DNA of 12,505 nt from NCBI GenBank assembly GCA_019421925.1, contig JAHZEH010000035.1, forward strand, positions 1 through 12,505, in the 5' to 3' direction. Of the stretch, positions 1 to 6,892 are shown piece after piece. The position numbers and the translations under genes are program-made. Position 1 is the stretch's first letter, and each line of letters starts with the position of its first letter. Under the pieces are notes generated by a model, which was not told where the DNA came from, made no database searches, and was given only the letters and a program-made list of their open reading frames with translations. The DNA is from Clostridia bacterium. Its GTDB lineage: Bacteria; Bacillota; Clostridia; Christensenellales; CALWSW01.

Positions 1-1
1 G

Positions 2-760
2 GCCAACCAGGGGGACGGCCTTATCATGGCGCGGGACGCGGGCGCGGAGATCGTGGCCGGGGGCGGCGCCATCGCTCTGGCTCTGGACATCAGCCCGGCC
101 ATGCTCTTTGAACCCTACGGTGTGTACATGTATGTCGACGGCGAGGGCAACCGGTTCATGGATGAGAGTGTATATTGGTTCGTCCGTACCCGCGCCATGC
201 TGGAGAACAACCTGACCAGCTACTACATGATCGTGGACGGCAAGACGGAGAACGAGGGCCTGGACAAGGCCGTTGAGGCGGGCAAGGCCTGGAAGGCCGA
301 TACCATTGAGGAGCTTGCCGGGCTGATCGGCGCGGTCAACCTCCCCGACACAGTTGAGCAGTACAACGCATACTGCGCCAAGGGCGTGGATGAGCAGTTT
401 GGCAAGCCCGCCCACAAGGAGGGCCAGATGCTGCCTAGGGCGGGTGCGGGCGGCGCGGCCAGCACGGAAATGACGCCCGTGGCCTTTGACCTGCTCAACG
501 CCTATGATACCGCTCCCTATTACGCCATCGAGGTGACGCTCAACTCCAACTCCGGCACCTTTGGCGGTCCCAAAGTCAACGTGGACGGCCAGGTCATCAG
601 CACGGAGGGGAACGTGATCCCCGGCCTGGATGATGCGGGCGAGGTTGCCAACGGCGCGCTGTTCTACAAGGAATACCCCTGCCCTGGCAGCGCTACCCAG
701 CTCTACGCTACCATGGGCCGGTTCGCTGGCAGGGCGGCAGCCAAGGAGGCGCTCCGGTAA
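2..760 (+). CDS. FAD-dependent flavoprotein (fumarate reductase/FAD_binding_2 type), 5'-truncated by window edge
   Basis: This is the C-terminal 252 residues of a flavoprotein of the fumarate reductase/3-ketosteroid dehydrogenase superfamily (FAD_binding_2). The frame is open from base 2, so the start lies outside the window. What is seen: ANQGDGLIMARDAGAE at the left edge matches the family's G-D-G-I-x-M-A-x-x-x-G-A segment. GNRFMDES (about 55 residues in) matches the R-F-x-D-E region before the substrate-capping domain. APYYAIEV, GTFGGPKVNVDGQV and VIPGLDDAGEVANG, with a final MGRFAGRAAAKEAL, match the conserved C-terminal FAD-contact block. These enzymes typically reduce an enoate or fumarate-like acceptor, often as cell-surface or cytoplasmic respiratory reductases in gut anaerobes. 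The substrate cannot be assigned because the N-terminus is missing. A terminator follows within 25 bases, so this is the last gene of its transcript. Confidence 0.9.
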   Translation, partial: ANQGDGLIMARDAGAEIVAGGGAIALALDISPAMLFEPYGVYMYVDGEGNRFMDESVYWFVRTRAMLENNLTSYYMIVDGKTENEGLDKAVEAGKAWKADTIEELAGLIGAVNLPDTVEQYNAYCAKGVDEQFGKPAHKEGQMLPRAGAGGAASTEMTPVAFDLLNAYDTAPYYAIEVTLNSNSGTFGGPKVNVDGQVISTEGNVIPGLDDAGEVANGALFYKEYPCPGSATQLYATMGRFAGRAAAKEALR

Positions 761-783
761 ATGGAGCCATCCCATTAAACAGC

Positions 784-817
784 AAGGACGAACCGGAAAA
801 TCCGGGGCGTCCTTTTC
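784..817 (+). terminator. Rho-independent terminator of the flavoprotein gene
   Basis: The arms aaggacg (784-790) and cgtcctt (808-814) are complementary, with an inner ccgg/ccgg stem around an AAAA loop, and a CCTTTTCC tail follows. It begins 23 bases after the TAA stop of the flavoprotein gene, as expected for a transcript end. Confidence 0.75.
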
Positions 818-1092
818 CTTTAAAGCGGAGAGGGGATTCCCATAAATTACCTCTGGGGTGATATTCCCCGCGTCGTCCTCTGTGAAACCGTGGAGCTATA
901 AAAGATACGGGCTCCAACGATGAAAGGAGAGATGCTTTTCTGCTTGGATTCCGCGTCTGTTCTTTCTGATTTTTTGACAGCGCGTGGAGGAGGAGCGCCC
1001 GGAGCCGCGGAGGGGACACCCGGGCAGGGCGGAGCTGCGGACCCAGGGACGGACCGACCGGACGTCAAAAACGCGACCACACCCACCGCATA
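818..1092. other. Intergenic stretch between convergent transcripts, no supported gene
   Basis: About 275 bases lie between the flavoprotein terminator and the shared terminator of the minus-strand amidohydrolase. I see a short inverted repeat (ggagc at about 892 with gctcc at about 910). There is also a plus-strand 53-codon frame beginning at 932 and ending in the TAA at 1091-1093. Its AAGGAG sits only 2 bases before the ATG, which is too close for normal initiation, and its translation is low-complexity Gly/Ala/Pro/Thr with no recognisable motif. I therefore do not call it a gene. Confidence 0.5.
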
Positions 1093-1122
1093 AAAGAGGC
1101 CGGCGTCAGCCGGCCTCTTTCA
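1093..1122 (-). terminator. Strong terminator of the M20 amidohydrolase gene (usable from both sides)
   Basis: A perfect GC-rich hairpin: aagaggccggc pairs with gccggcctctt around a 4-base loop (about 1095-1119). It is flanked by A-runs on one side and T-runs on the other, so it can act in both directions. On the minus strand it begins immediately after the TGA stop at 1120-1122. On the plus strand it ends the gap downstream of the flavoprotein. Confidence 0.85.
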
Positions 1123-2184
1123 ATACCGCCGCAGCAAATCCAGGAGCAGAGCGGCACAGGGCTCCAGCAGGGCGTCGTTGAAATAGTAGGCGTCCGTGTG
1201 GAGGCCGGGCCAGTTCTCCCCCGCGCCAAAGCCCAGATACAGCCCGGGAATGCGCTGCAAATACCAGCCGAAGTCCTCCGACCAACGCATTGGCTGCGGC
1301 AGGGCGAGGCAGGGCGTTCCCATCTCATCAAGCAACGCGCTGCAGCGGGCAAAGACAGCGGGGTGGTTAACGGTCTCCGGAAAGACGTCCTGGCGCTCCA
1401 GGGTCCAGGAGAAATCTCCCCCCTGGGCCGCCAGATGGGACTCCATGGCGCGCTCCAGAGCCTGGAGCTCCCCGGCCAGGCTTGCACGCAGGGTGAGGCA
1501 GAGCTCCCCTTCTCCGGCTGACACGCCAAAGTTGCGTCCCCCCGCTTGCAGGCCCACGGGGGTGGCCATGAGCAGTCCTGTGGGATGCATGCTGCCGATG
1601 AGGCCGGGCAGGGCGGCGGCCAGCCCGCCCAGAAGGGGGATGGGGTTGCTGCCCTGCTCGGGATAGGCCGCATGGGCCTGGCGGCCCGCCGCCCGGATGA
1701 TGAGGCCCTCGGAGGCGCAGGCAAAAGCGCCGTCCCGCAGAAGCACGGTGTTGACGGGATAGCCGGGAATATTGTGGAAGCCGAAGATGGCGTCCACCCG
1801 CTCCCGCTGGAGCAGGGCCTCCGCCATGGCCCGGGCGCCATGGCCCGTCTCCTCGGCAGGCTGAAAGAGAAGCAGGACGCTTTTGCCCAGCCGCCTGCCC
1901 TCCAGGAGACGGCCCAATCCGGCCAGGAGGGCGCTGTGCCCGTCGTGGCCGCAGCCGTGATAGGGACCGTATTTGCCGGGGATTGCGTCCATGTCCGCCC
2001 GCACGGCGAGGACAGGGCCGTCCTGTTCCCGATGGGCGGCAACGAGGCCCCCAGCCAGCTCGTAGAGCTCCAGGGAGGTGGATTGGGCCAAATAATCCAT
2101 CAGTATAGCTTTGGTTTGTTTTTCCAGGCCGGACAGCTCCGGGCAGGCGTGCAGCCGCCCGCGCAGGGACAGGATGGGGGTCAT
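1120..2184 (-). CDS. M20-family metallopeptidase/amidohydrolase
   Basis: This is a 354-residue cytoplasmic zinc amidohydrolase of the M20 family (the hippurate hydrolase, N-acyl-amino acid amidohydrolase, indole-acetyl-amino acid hydrolase group). It hydrolyses an N-acyl or amide bond of an amino acid derivative. Motifs in order: LHACPELSGLEKQT (11-24, the family's LHxxPELxxxExxT), RADMDA (62-67), GCGHDGH (77-83, metal-binding Cys78 and His80), PAEE (109-112, catalytic Glu), FHN (His137), and GLHTDAYYFND with His329 near the C-terminus. All metal and catalytic positions look intact. At 354 residues it is somewhat shorter than the usual 380-400. The ATG is preceded by GGAAAGGAAG at 7-base spacing, which supports this start. 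It appears monocistronic, with its own strong terminator touching the stop codon. The true acyl-amino acid substrate is unknown. Confidence 0.92.
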   Translation of the reverse strand: MTPILSLRGRLHACPELSGLEKQTKAILMDYLAQSTSLELYELAGGLVAAHREQDGPVLAVRADMDAIPGKYGPYHGCGHDGHSALLAGLGRLLEGRRLGKSVLLLFQPAEETGHGARAMAEALLQRERVDAIFGFHNIPGYPVNTVLLRDGAFACASEGLIIRAAGRQAHAAYPEQGSNPIPLLGGLAAALPGLIGSMHPTGLLMATPVGLQAGGRNFGVSAGEGELCLTLRASLAGELQALERAMESHLAAQGGDFSWTLERQDVFPETVNHPAVFARCSALLDEMGTPCLALPQPMRWSEDFGWYLQRIPGLYLGFGAGENWPGLHTDAYYFNDALLEPCAALLLDLLRRY

Positions 2185-2294
2185 TGGATTGGCTTCCTTT
2201 CCATAAGAAATAGAATTCGGGGAACTTGAGGGAGGAGATACAGCAACGGAACCGGCCCCGCCGCCGGGCTGTCCTTTGGCGTGGATTTTGGGCC

Positions 2295-3084
2295 TCAGGG
2301 AAGCGCCTCCTCCCGAAAGCGGGCCAGCCCGGCCCTGAGGGCCTGGATGCGCTGGCCCGGTTTGGCAATATCCTCATCCGGGGAATACAGCTCATCCTTG
2401 GGCATCCTGGGGGTGCTGAGCATCACAATAAAAAGATGCCGAAGATTACGCACATGCCAACAGTTTTTATGGCGATGCTGTTGAAGGGGGAGGACAGAAA
2501 AATAAGCGGGGGGATGGAGAGGAGGGCGGCAACGATATAGCAGAATCCCCACTATCCCTGGACGGCCTTGACCTTCTGTTCAAGGGATGCCCCTTTCCTC
2601 TGGCAGGCGTGGATCTCCCGGTTGATGGAGTCTATGGCATAATCGCAGAAGGATTTGCGCATTCCGGGCCGATCCTGTTCGGGGGCAAAGGGCAGGGAGC
2701 GCTCGTACAGGACGGTTCACCCGTTGGAGAAGCAGACCTCCGCGCCTCCTCCTGGACGGTTTGCCCTGCGAACTGCCCGGTCGCCATCCGGGGACAGCCC
2801 AGCCAGCCCCGGTAGTCCTCGGGCGCGATTTTCGTGAGCTGACCGTAGATGATGCGGGCCTTCTCATATTTCCCCTAGGGAGAGGAGCACCACGCCGTTG
2901 TGGGCCTGGGTCTCCTGGTCAAGGGCCGTATCCTGGAGATTGAAGGCGTCTGCCTGGATATGCTGGACGACATGATCATTGTGGATGGCTTTTTCCACCA
3001 CAGAGGCGGAGCCGCAGTGCGTGCAGGTGGCTTCTCCCGGGAGGGACCACCGGAAAGGGCTGTGGTACATTTGGCGGCCAGCAG
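2295..3084 (-). pseudogene. Decayed zinc-ribbon / helical-repeat / two-TM membrane protein gene
   Basis: Stitching three minus-strand frames gives one coherent protein. Starting near 3081 (a CTG where ATG may once have been), one frame reads AAKCT...PSREK. After a one-base loss it continues ATCTHCGSASVVEKAIHN, a clear zinc-ribbon end seen in many clostridial TPR or adhesin-like proteins. That frame stops with TGA at 2864-2866. Another frame continues KYEKARIIYGQLTKIAPEDY, a TPR-like helix pair. A third gives VLYERSLPFAPEQDRPGMRK and EQKVKAVQG, with an in-frame TGA (2717-2719) and TAG (2552-2554). It then gives two hydrophobic segments, YIVAALLSIPPLIFL and VGMCVIFGIFLL. A last shift in a T-run near 2430 leads to PRMPKDELYSPDEDI and a stop at 2295. 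At least six lesions make a functional product impossible. Its neighbour at 3202-3798 is also a zinc-ribbon protein. The overall reconstruction is inference; each segment is read directly. Confidence 0.75.
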
Positions 3085-3152
3085 AGGCGTAAAAGGGACC
3101 CCCTTTGTTACGGCTGTGCTGATACAATGGCAATCAGAGTTCAGATTACAGG

Positions 3153-3190
3153 AAAAGAGGCCCCGGTCTGATAACCAGGTCCTCTTTTTC
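3153..3190 (-). terminator. Terminator of the double-zinc-ribbon gene
   Basis: Complementary AAAGAGG and CCTCTTT arms, with a partly paired CCTGG/CCGG-rich interior, lie 12 bases downstream of the TAA stop on the minus strand. A short T-tract follows (minus-strand CCTCTTTTCC). It separates the zinc-ribbon gene from the pseudogene below it. Confidence 0.75.
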
Positions 3191-3201
3191 AGGATACCCC
3201 C

Positions 3202-3798
3202 TTATTCGGCCTTAGCTCCGCAGCTGGGGCAGAACTTAGCGGTATCGCTCAGCTTCACGCCGCACTTCAGGCAGAAGCGGGCGGGGGCCGGTTCGGGCAT
3301 CTTGGTCCCGCACTCGGGGCAGAACTTGACGCCGCCGGGCACACTGGCGGAGCAGGAAGGGCAGGCCCTGCCGGCGTCTGCGGCAGGGGCGTCCTGGGGG
3401 AGCACACCTGGCGCGGTGGCCGCCTGAGCTGCCGCCTGAGCGGCATCGGAAGCCTGGACAGCCGCCTGCGCCGCCTGGGAGGCCGCCTGTGCAGAGGCTG
3501 CGGCGCGGGCCGCCTGCGCCGCCTCTGCCTCCGCCTTGATCCGCTCGATCTCCGCCTGGATTTCAGCGATGGTGCGGTTGTGTTCATCAATCACGGAGCA
3601 GATCTCCGCCGCCTCTCCCTCAAAGGGGGAGCCCGCCGTGTGCATGGCGTAGATGCAGGCGCCCAGCTTGCTCATCTCCGCCTCAATGGCCTTCTTTTCC
3701 CCGTTGATTTTGGAATTCAACTTGGTGGTCTCAATGGCATCGTTGGTTTTGTCGCCGATGTTTTTCGCCATCTCGCTCAATTTGTCAAAAAATGCCAA
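3202..3798 (-). CDS. Double zinc-ribbon protein with helical N-terminus and Ala/Gln-rich linker
   Basis: A 198-residue soluble protein of unknown function. Residues 1-90 are predicted helical and charged (an NIGDKTNDAIETTKLNSKI segment, then a coiled-coil-like IAEIQAEIERIKAEAEAAQ). Residues 89-129 are almost entirely Ala with Gln/Ser. The C-terminus holds two zinc ribbons: Cys146/149/160/163 (CPSC...FCPECG) and Cys176/179/190/193 (FCLKCG...FCPSCG). Such proteins are frequent in Clostridia and are thought to be scaffold or interaction proteins; no enzymatic motif is present. The start is TTG at 3796-3798, chosen because AAGGAGGG lies 7 bases upstream and no ATG has a comparable site. There is no signal peptide or membrane segment. 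It has an extended -10 promoter just upstream and a terminator just downstream, so it is monocistronic. Confidence 0.85.
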   Translation of the reverse strand: MAFFDKLSEMAKNIGDKTNDAIETTKLNSKINGEKKAIEAEMSKLGACIYAMHTAGSPFEGEAAEICSVIDEHNRTIAEIQAEIERIKAEAEAAQAARAAASAQAASQAAQAAVQASDAAQAAAQAATAPGVLPQDAPAADAGRACPSCSASVPGGVKFCPECGTKMPEPAPARFCLKCGVKLSDTAKFCPSCGAKAE

Positions 3799-3831
3799 GG
3801 GAAATCCCTCCTTGTGGTTTTTTTCATGTCC

Positions 3832-3840
3832 ATTATATCA
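3832..3840 (-). promoter_or_regulatory. Extended -10 promoter of the double-zinc-ribbon gene
   Basis: On the minus strand the sequence reads TGATATAAT, a perfect TGn extended -10 element (TATAAT at 3832-3837). No good -35 box is seen at 17 bases, consistent with an extended -10 promoter. It lies about 35 bases before the TTG start codon. Confidence 0.6.
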
Positions 3841-4024
3841 TTCTGATTTTCAATTTCATACCCTCAGCGGATCATGGCAGACGCGATTTTCACGCCCTGC
3901 CGCGGTCCGGCGCTATGCCGCAGCCCCTTGGAACAGGCCCGCTGCACCTTGGGGTCCGCGCATCGCGCCGGGCTGCAGGGAAATAGGCGCGGTTGCTTTT
4001 ATTAAGGAAAAACCAGATAAAAGG
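3841..4024. other. Intergenic stretch, nothing recognised
   Basis: Roughly 180 bases lie between the zinc-ribbon promoter and the terminator of the SDR transcript. I find no frame with a credible ribosome binding site, no RNA gene and no repeat. The left part is moderately AT-rich and the right part GC-rich. Confidence 0.5.
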
Positions 4025-4056
4025 AAGGGCATCCCTGTCAGAGGGATGCCCTTTTA
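4023..4056 (-). terminator. Strong terminator of the deoC-SDR transcript
   Basis: A perfect 12-bp hairpin: aagggcatccct (4025-4036) pairs with agggatgccctt (4042-4053) around a 5-base loop. On the minus strand it is followed by CCTTTTATC. It lies about 60 bases beyond the SDR stop codon and is the likely end of the catabolic transcript. Confidence 0.8.
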
Positions 4057-4117
4057 AAGGCGCGGCCGGGGAGGGGCTGATGGCGGGGCCGGACCGGCGC
4101 GCCCATCCGGGAGACGG

Positions 4118-4918
4118 TCAGAGCAGTGAACCGGCGTCCAGGGGGAGAGCTGCACCGGTGATAAGTCCGGCCTCCTCGCTGGCGCCCACCCAGTAGCATA
4201 GATTTGCCACCTGCTCGGGCTCCACAAAGCTGACGCCCATGGCCCGCTTCTTGGAGAGAGCAGCCTCCATCTCCTCGAAGGTCTGGAAACTGGTGCCCGA
4301 GTTCTTGTTGATGTACTCGATGAAGGCGGGCCGTTCGGTCATAGGGGAGTGGACCATGGTCTGGCAGATGGCGTTGACCGTTATACCCTTGCCCGCAACC
4401 TCCTTGGCCAGGGTCTTGGTCAGGCCGATGACGCCAAATTTTGCCATGGAATAGTGGCCCAGGTTGACGCTGGCTTTGAGGCCGGCGGTGGAGGAGATAT
4501 TGATGATGCGTCCAAAGCCCTGTTTCATCATGTACAGGGCGGCGGCCCGGTTGGTGCGCCAGGCCCCGGTGAGGTTGATGTCCAGCATACGCAGGACGTC
4601 TCTCTCCTCCAGCTCCCAGATTTTGCCGAAGGTCATGATGCCCGCGTTGGCGATGACCACGTCCAGACGGCCGAATTTCTGCCAGGCCGCGTCAAAGAGG
4701 GCGTCCACCTCCAGCAGGGAGGTCACGTCGCATTTTCTGGCGAGCACCTCGGCCCCCAGAGCCTCCAATTCAGAGATGGTGGATCTGAAAGCCTCATGGG
4801 AGGGGTCCAGCACATCCCCCAGGATGATGTCAAAGCCGTTTTGGGCGAATTTGAGGGCGTCTGCTCGGCCCTGGCCCTGGGCGCCGCCGGTGATGAGAAT
4901 GGTTTTGCGTTGTTTCAT
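4118..4918 (-). CDS. SDR-family NAD(P)-dependent oxidoreductase
   Basis: A 266-residue classical short-chain dehydrogenase, cytoplasmic, oxidising or reducing an alcohol/carbonyl with NAD(H) or NADP(H). Seen: the nucleotide-binding TGGAQGQG at 10-17, Asp35 at the end of beta-2 (an acidic residue there favours NAD), CDV at 63-65, NAG at 91-93, Asn115, Ser142/Ser143, and Tyr156-x3-Lys160 (HYSMAKFG). The tetrad Asn-Ser-Tyr-Lys is complete. The GQGR loop, together with IANAGI, DINLTGAW and SSTAGLK, resembles the subgroup known as mycofactocin-coupled SDRs, as far as can be judged by eye. The start is ATG with AAAGGAG at 7-base spacing. It lies 63 bases downstream of deoC with no terminator between, so the two are probably co-transcribed. 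The likely role is a redox step in the sugar pathway of this cluster; the substrate is unknown. Confidence 0.92.
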   Translation of the reverse strand: MKQRKTILITGGAQGQGRADALKFAQNGFDIILGDVLDPSHEAFRSTISELEALGAEVLARKCDVTSLLEVDALFDAAWQKFGRLDVVIANAGIMTFGKIWELEERDVLRMLDINLTGAWRTNRAAALYMMKQGFGRIINISSTAGLKASVNLGHYSMAKFGVIGLTKTLAKEVAGKGITVNAICQTMVHSPMTERPAFIEYINKNSGTSFQTFEEMEAALSKKRAMGVSFVEPEQVANLCYWVGASEEAGLITGAALPLDAGSLL

Positions 4919-4938
4919 GTATGCGCTCCTTTGACGGT

Positions 4939-4971
4939 CTCGCGGTCCAGGTGTTACGCTCGGGCCGCGAG
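4939..4971. repeat. Inverted repeat in the deoC-SDR gap
   Basis: The arms ctcgcgg (4939-4945) and ccgcgag (4965-4971) flank a 19-base loop between the deoC stop and the SDR ribosome binding site. No T-tract follows, so it is not a terminator. It could be an mRNA processing or stability hairpin between the two genes, or chance in GC-rich DNA. Confidence 0.4.
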
Positions 4972-4981
4972 GCCAAATCGC

Positions 4982-5641
4982 TTATTCCTCAGCGCCCGCC
5001 AGGACGGCGATGCTGGCTGAAATGCCCAGACGGTCCGCTCCCGCCTCGATGTTAGGGATGACGTCCTCGTATTTGCGCATGCCGCCGCTGGCCTTGATCT
5101 TCATGGTTCTGCCCACGGCCTCCTTCATGAGGGCGACCACCCTGGCGTTCGCTCCGGAGGGCCCGTAGCCGGTGGAGGTCTTGACAAAGTCCGCTCCAGC
5201 CCGCTCCGCGGCCTTGCAGCAGGCCACGATTTCCTCGTCCGTCAGGTAGCAGATCTCCAGGATGACCTTGGTGAGGACGCCGTTTGCCGCTTCCACAACC
5301 GCCTTGATGTCCTCATAGACCCTCTCAAAGCTGCCCGCCTTGGCGGCTCCGATGTTGATGACCATGTCCACCTCCTGAGCGCCGTTTGCAATGGCGTCCC
5401 TGGTCTCGAAGGCCTTGACGGCGGGGGTGTTGGCGCCCAAGGGGAAGCCGATGACCGTGCACACCTTGACAGAGCTCCCGGCCAGGCATTCCTTGACGAG
5501 GGGTACGTTGACGGGATTGACGCACACGGACGCCGCGCCGATTTCGATGGCCTCTTTGCAGATCTGGCGGACCTGATCGGGAGTGGCGAAGGCTTTGAGC
5601 AGGGTGTGGTCGATCATTTTTGCGATTTCAGCTTTTTTCAT
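4982..5641 (-). CDS. deoC: Deoxyribose-phosphate aldolase
   Basis: A 219-residue class I aldolase (DERA), cytoplasmic. It cleaves 2-deoxy-D-ribose-5-phosphate to glyceraldehyde-3-phosphate and acetaldehyde. Seen: IDHTLLK (10-16), CVNP (40-43), GFPLGA (65-70), EVDMVINIG with catalytic Asp92, Lys154 in FVKTSTGYGPSGA (the Schiff-base lysine), and Lys183 in IKASGGMR (the proton-relay lysine). All catalytic residues are present and the length is normal. A GTG three codons upstream (5648-5650) is possible, but AAAGGAG would touch it. The ATG at 5639-5641 sits 8 bases after AAAGGAG and is preferred. SDR follows 63 bases downstream. Normally deoC lies with nucleoside phosphorylase and phosphopentomutase genes. 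Here it instead lies with a kinase and a second aldolase, so its substrate may come from free sugar rather than nucleosides. Confidence 0.97.
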   Translation of the reverse strand: MKKAEIAKMIDHTLLKAFATPDQVRQICKEAIEIGAASVCVNPVNVPLVKECLAGSSVKVCTVIGFPLGANTPAVKAFETRDAIANGAQEVDMVINIGAAKAGSFERVYEDIKAVVEAANGVLTKVILEICYLTDEEIVACCKAAERAGADFVKTSTGYGPSGANARVVALMKEAVGRTMKIKASGGMRKYEDVIPNIEAGADRLGISASIAVLAGAEE

Positions 5642-5756
5642 GGGATACACTCCTTTGTGATAATAGATAAGGGTACATCAGTGTGCAGGCCGGCATGCCC
5701 TCAAAGGGCGCTTTCGCCCCTATCTACGCCGTGATTTCAGGGATAGAAACCGCTGC

Positions 5757-5777
5757 AAACAGGCCCGTCGGGGCCTG
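5757..5777 (-). terminator. Possible weak terminator or hairpin after the DapA-like gene
   Basis: The arms caggccc (5760-5766) and gggcctg (5771-5777) enclose a 4-base loop, and on the minus strand TTTG follows. The T-tract is short, so termination may be partial. A second small hairpin (gggcg-cttt-cgccc, about 5706-5719) lies closer to deoC. Together they suggest that the 249-base gap between the DapA-like gene and deoC holds a transcript end or a processing site. I saw no strong promoter for deoC. Confidence 0.35.
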
Positions 5778-5890
5778 CATGCGAACCAGCGCGGAACAGG
5801 GCCGAAGGCATCGGGGAACCCTGAGCCAAGGGGCCGAAAAAAGCGGCGGACCGTGAAAACCGTTGGGGACTGTGCCGGTGGGGGATGCGC

Positions 5891-6793
5891 TCAGATCAGC
5901 CCGAGCTTGGTCAGCTTCTCTTTGATCTTCCCCTTGTCCGCCTCCGAGAGCTCTGCCAGAGGCTTTCTCATGGAGCCCAGGGGCACGCCGGCGAGGGTGG
6001 AGGCGTATTTGTAGCCCGCCACAAAGGGGCCGGTTTTGAGGGTGTCGCGGATGTCGAGAATGAAGTCCTGGAGATCCCGGGCCCTCTCCACATCCCCGGC
6101 AAAATAGGCGTCGCACATGTCCTTGACAGGCTTGGGGAAGACAGTGGAGATGATGGAGATGGTGCCTGGGCTGCCCAGGAGCATGAGCAGCCAGCTTGTG
6201 GCGTCGCTCCCGCCCAGCAGCTCCATGGGCCGGTCATGGCCGATCCTGCGCAGGGTGTTCTGGATGTGGATGAAGTCGATGGTGCTCTCCTTGTAGTAGT
6301 GTACCTGCTCAAACTCGTGGAAGAGGGAGGCCACAGCACCGGGGGAGAGGGTGTTGCCCGTCTGAGGGGCGTTGTAGATGCACACCGGGAGTTTGGTGGC
6401 TGAGATGAGTGTGCGGAAATAGTTCAGCAGGCCCTCTTCGGGCAGTTTGTAGACGCAGGGCTGCTCAATGGAGATGGCGTCCACCCCCGCCGCCTCATAG
6501 CCCCTGACGACGGACAGGCCGTCCTCCAGGGTGTTGCAGCCCACGTTTCCCATAACGGGTACCCTGCCTCCCACATATTTGACCACGGCGGCCGTCACGT
6601 CGATCTGTTCCTGGGGGGAGAGGGAGAGCACTTCGCTCGCCAGACCGTTGGTGAAGATGGCCCCCACGCCGCCGCGCAGGCAGTGCTCCATCTCGCCCTG
6701 AAGCAGTTCATAGGCGATGGAGCCGTCCGGATGGAAGGGGGTGATGACCTCGGGGACAGCGCCCCGAAACGTAGGGAATCTTGTTTCAGACAT
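5891..6793 (-). CDS. DapA/N-acetylneuraminate lyase superfamily aldolase or dehydratase
   Basis: A 300-residue class I Schiff-base (beta/alpha)8 enzyme of the dihydrodipicolinate synthase family, cytoplasmic. Family members make or cleave 2-keto acids, usually releasing or using pyruvate. Seen: VITPFHPDGSI (16-26), Tyr140 in VCIYNAP, and Lys168 in YYKEST (Schiff-base lysine). The usual GTTGE substrate-carboxylate loop is replaced by NGLASEVLSLS (49-59). This argues against true lysine-biosynthesis DapA and for a sugar-acid aldolase or dehydratase of unknown substrate. The ATG has AGGAGG 8 bases upstream. It lies 97 bases downstream of the kinase and 249 upstream of deoC, same strand. By context it probably acts on a 2-keto-3-deoxy sugar acid or related compound in the same pathway. 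Family assignment is firm; the substrate is not. Confidence 0.9.
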   Translation of the reverse strand: MSETRFPTFRGAVPEVITPFHPDGSIAYELLQGEMEHCLRGGVGAIFTNGLASEVLSLSPQEQIDVTAAVVKYVGGRVPVMGNVGCNTLEDGLSVVRGYEAAGVDAISIEQPCVYKLPEEGLLNYFRTLISATKLPVCIYNAPQTGNTLSPGAVASLFHEFEQVHYYKESTIDFIHIQNTLRRIGHDRPMELLGGSDATSWLLMLLGSPGTISIISTVFPKPVKDMCDAYFAGDVERARDLQDFILDIRDTLKTGPFVAGYKYASTLAGVPLGSMRKPLAELSEADKGKIKEKLTKLGLI

Positions 6794-6823
6794 GGATAAA
6801 CCTCCTGTTGATGATGGTATTTA

Positions 6824-6838
6824 CCGGGCCAGGCCCGG
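6824..6838. repeat. Short perfect inverted repeat between kinase and aldolase genes
   Basis: ccgggc and gcccgg flank a 3-base centre, forming a tight GC hairpin 14 bases before the AGGAGG of the DapA-like gene. There is no T-tract. It may stabilise or separate the intercistronic mRNA; its role is unproven. Confidence 0.4.
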
Positions 6839-6892
6839 CCAGGTGACGGATGCCTCCCCACTTTCGGGCGGCGGAGGGCAAGCGCGTCCGCT

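Noticed and set aside
932..1093. A 53-codon plus-strand frame after AAGGAG
   Set aside because: Spacing of only 2 bases between AAGGAG and ATG, low-complexity product, and the stop falls in the shared terminator.
1367..2395. Long alternative minus-strand frames overlapping the M20 amidohydrolase
   Set aside because: Their products are Arg/Pro/Gly-rich, while the chosen frame carries all M20 metal-binding motifs.
5724..6116. A 130-codon minus-strand frame overlapping the end of the DapA-like gene
   Set aside because: Out of frame with the recognised enzyme, with basic low-complexity translation and no motif.
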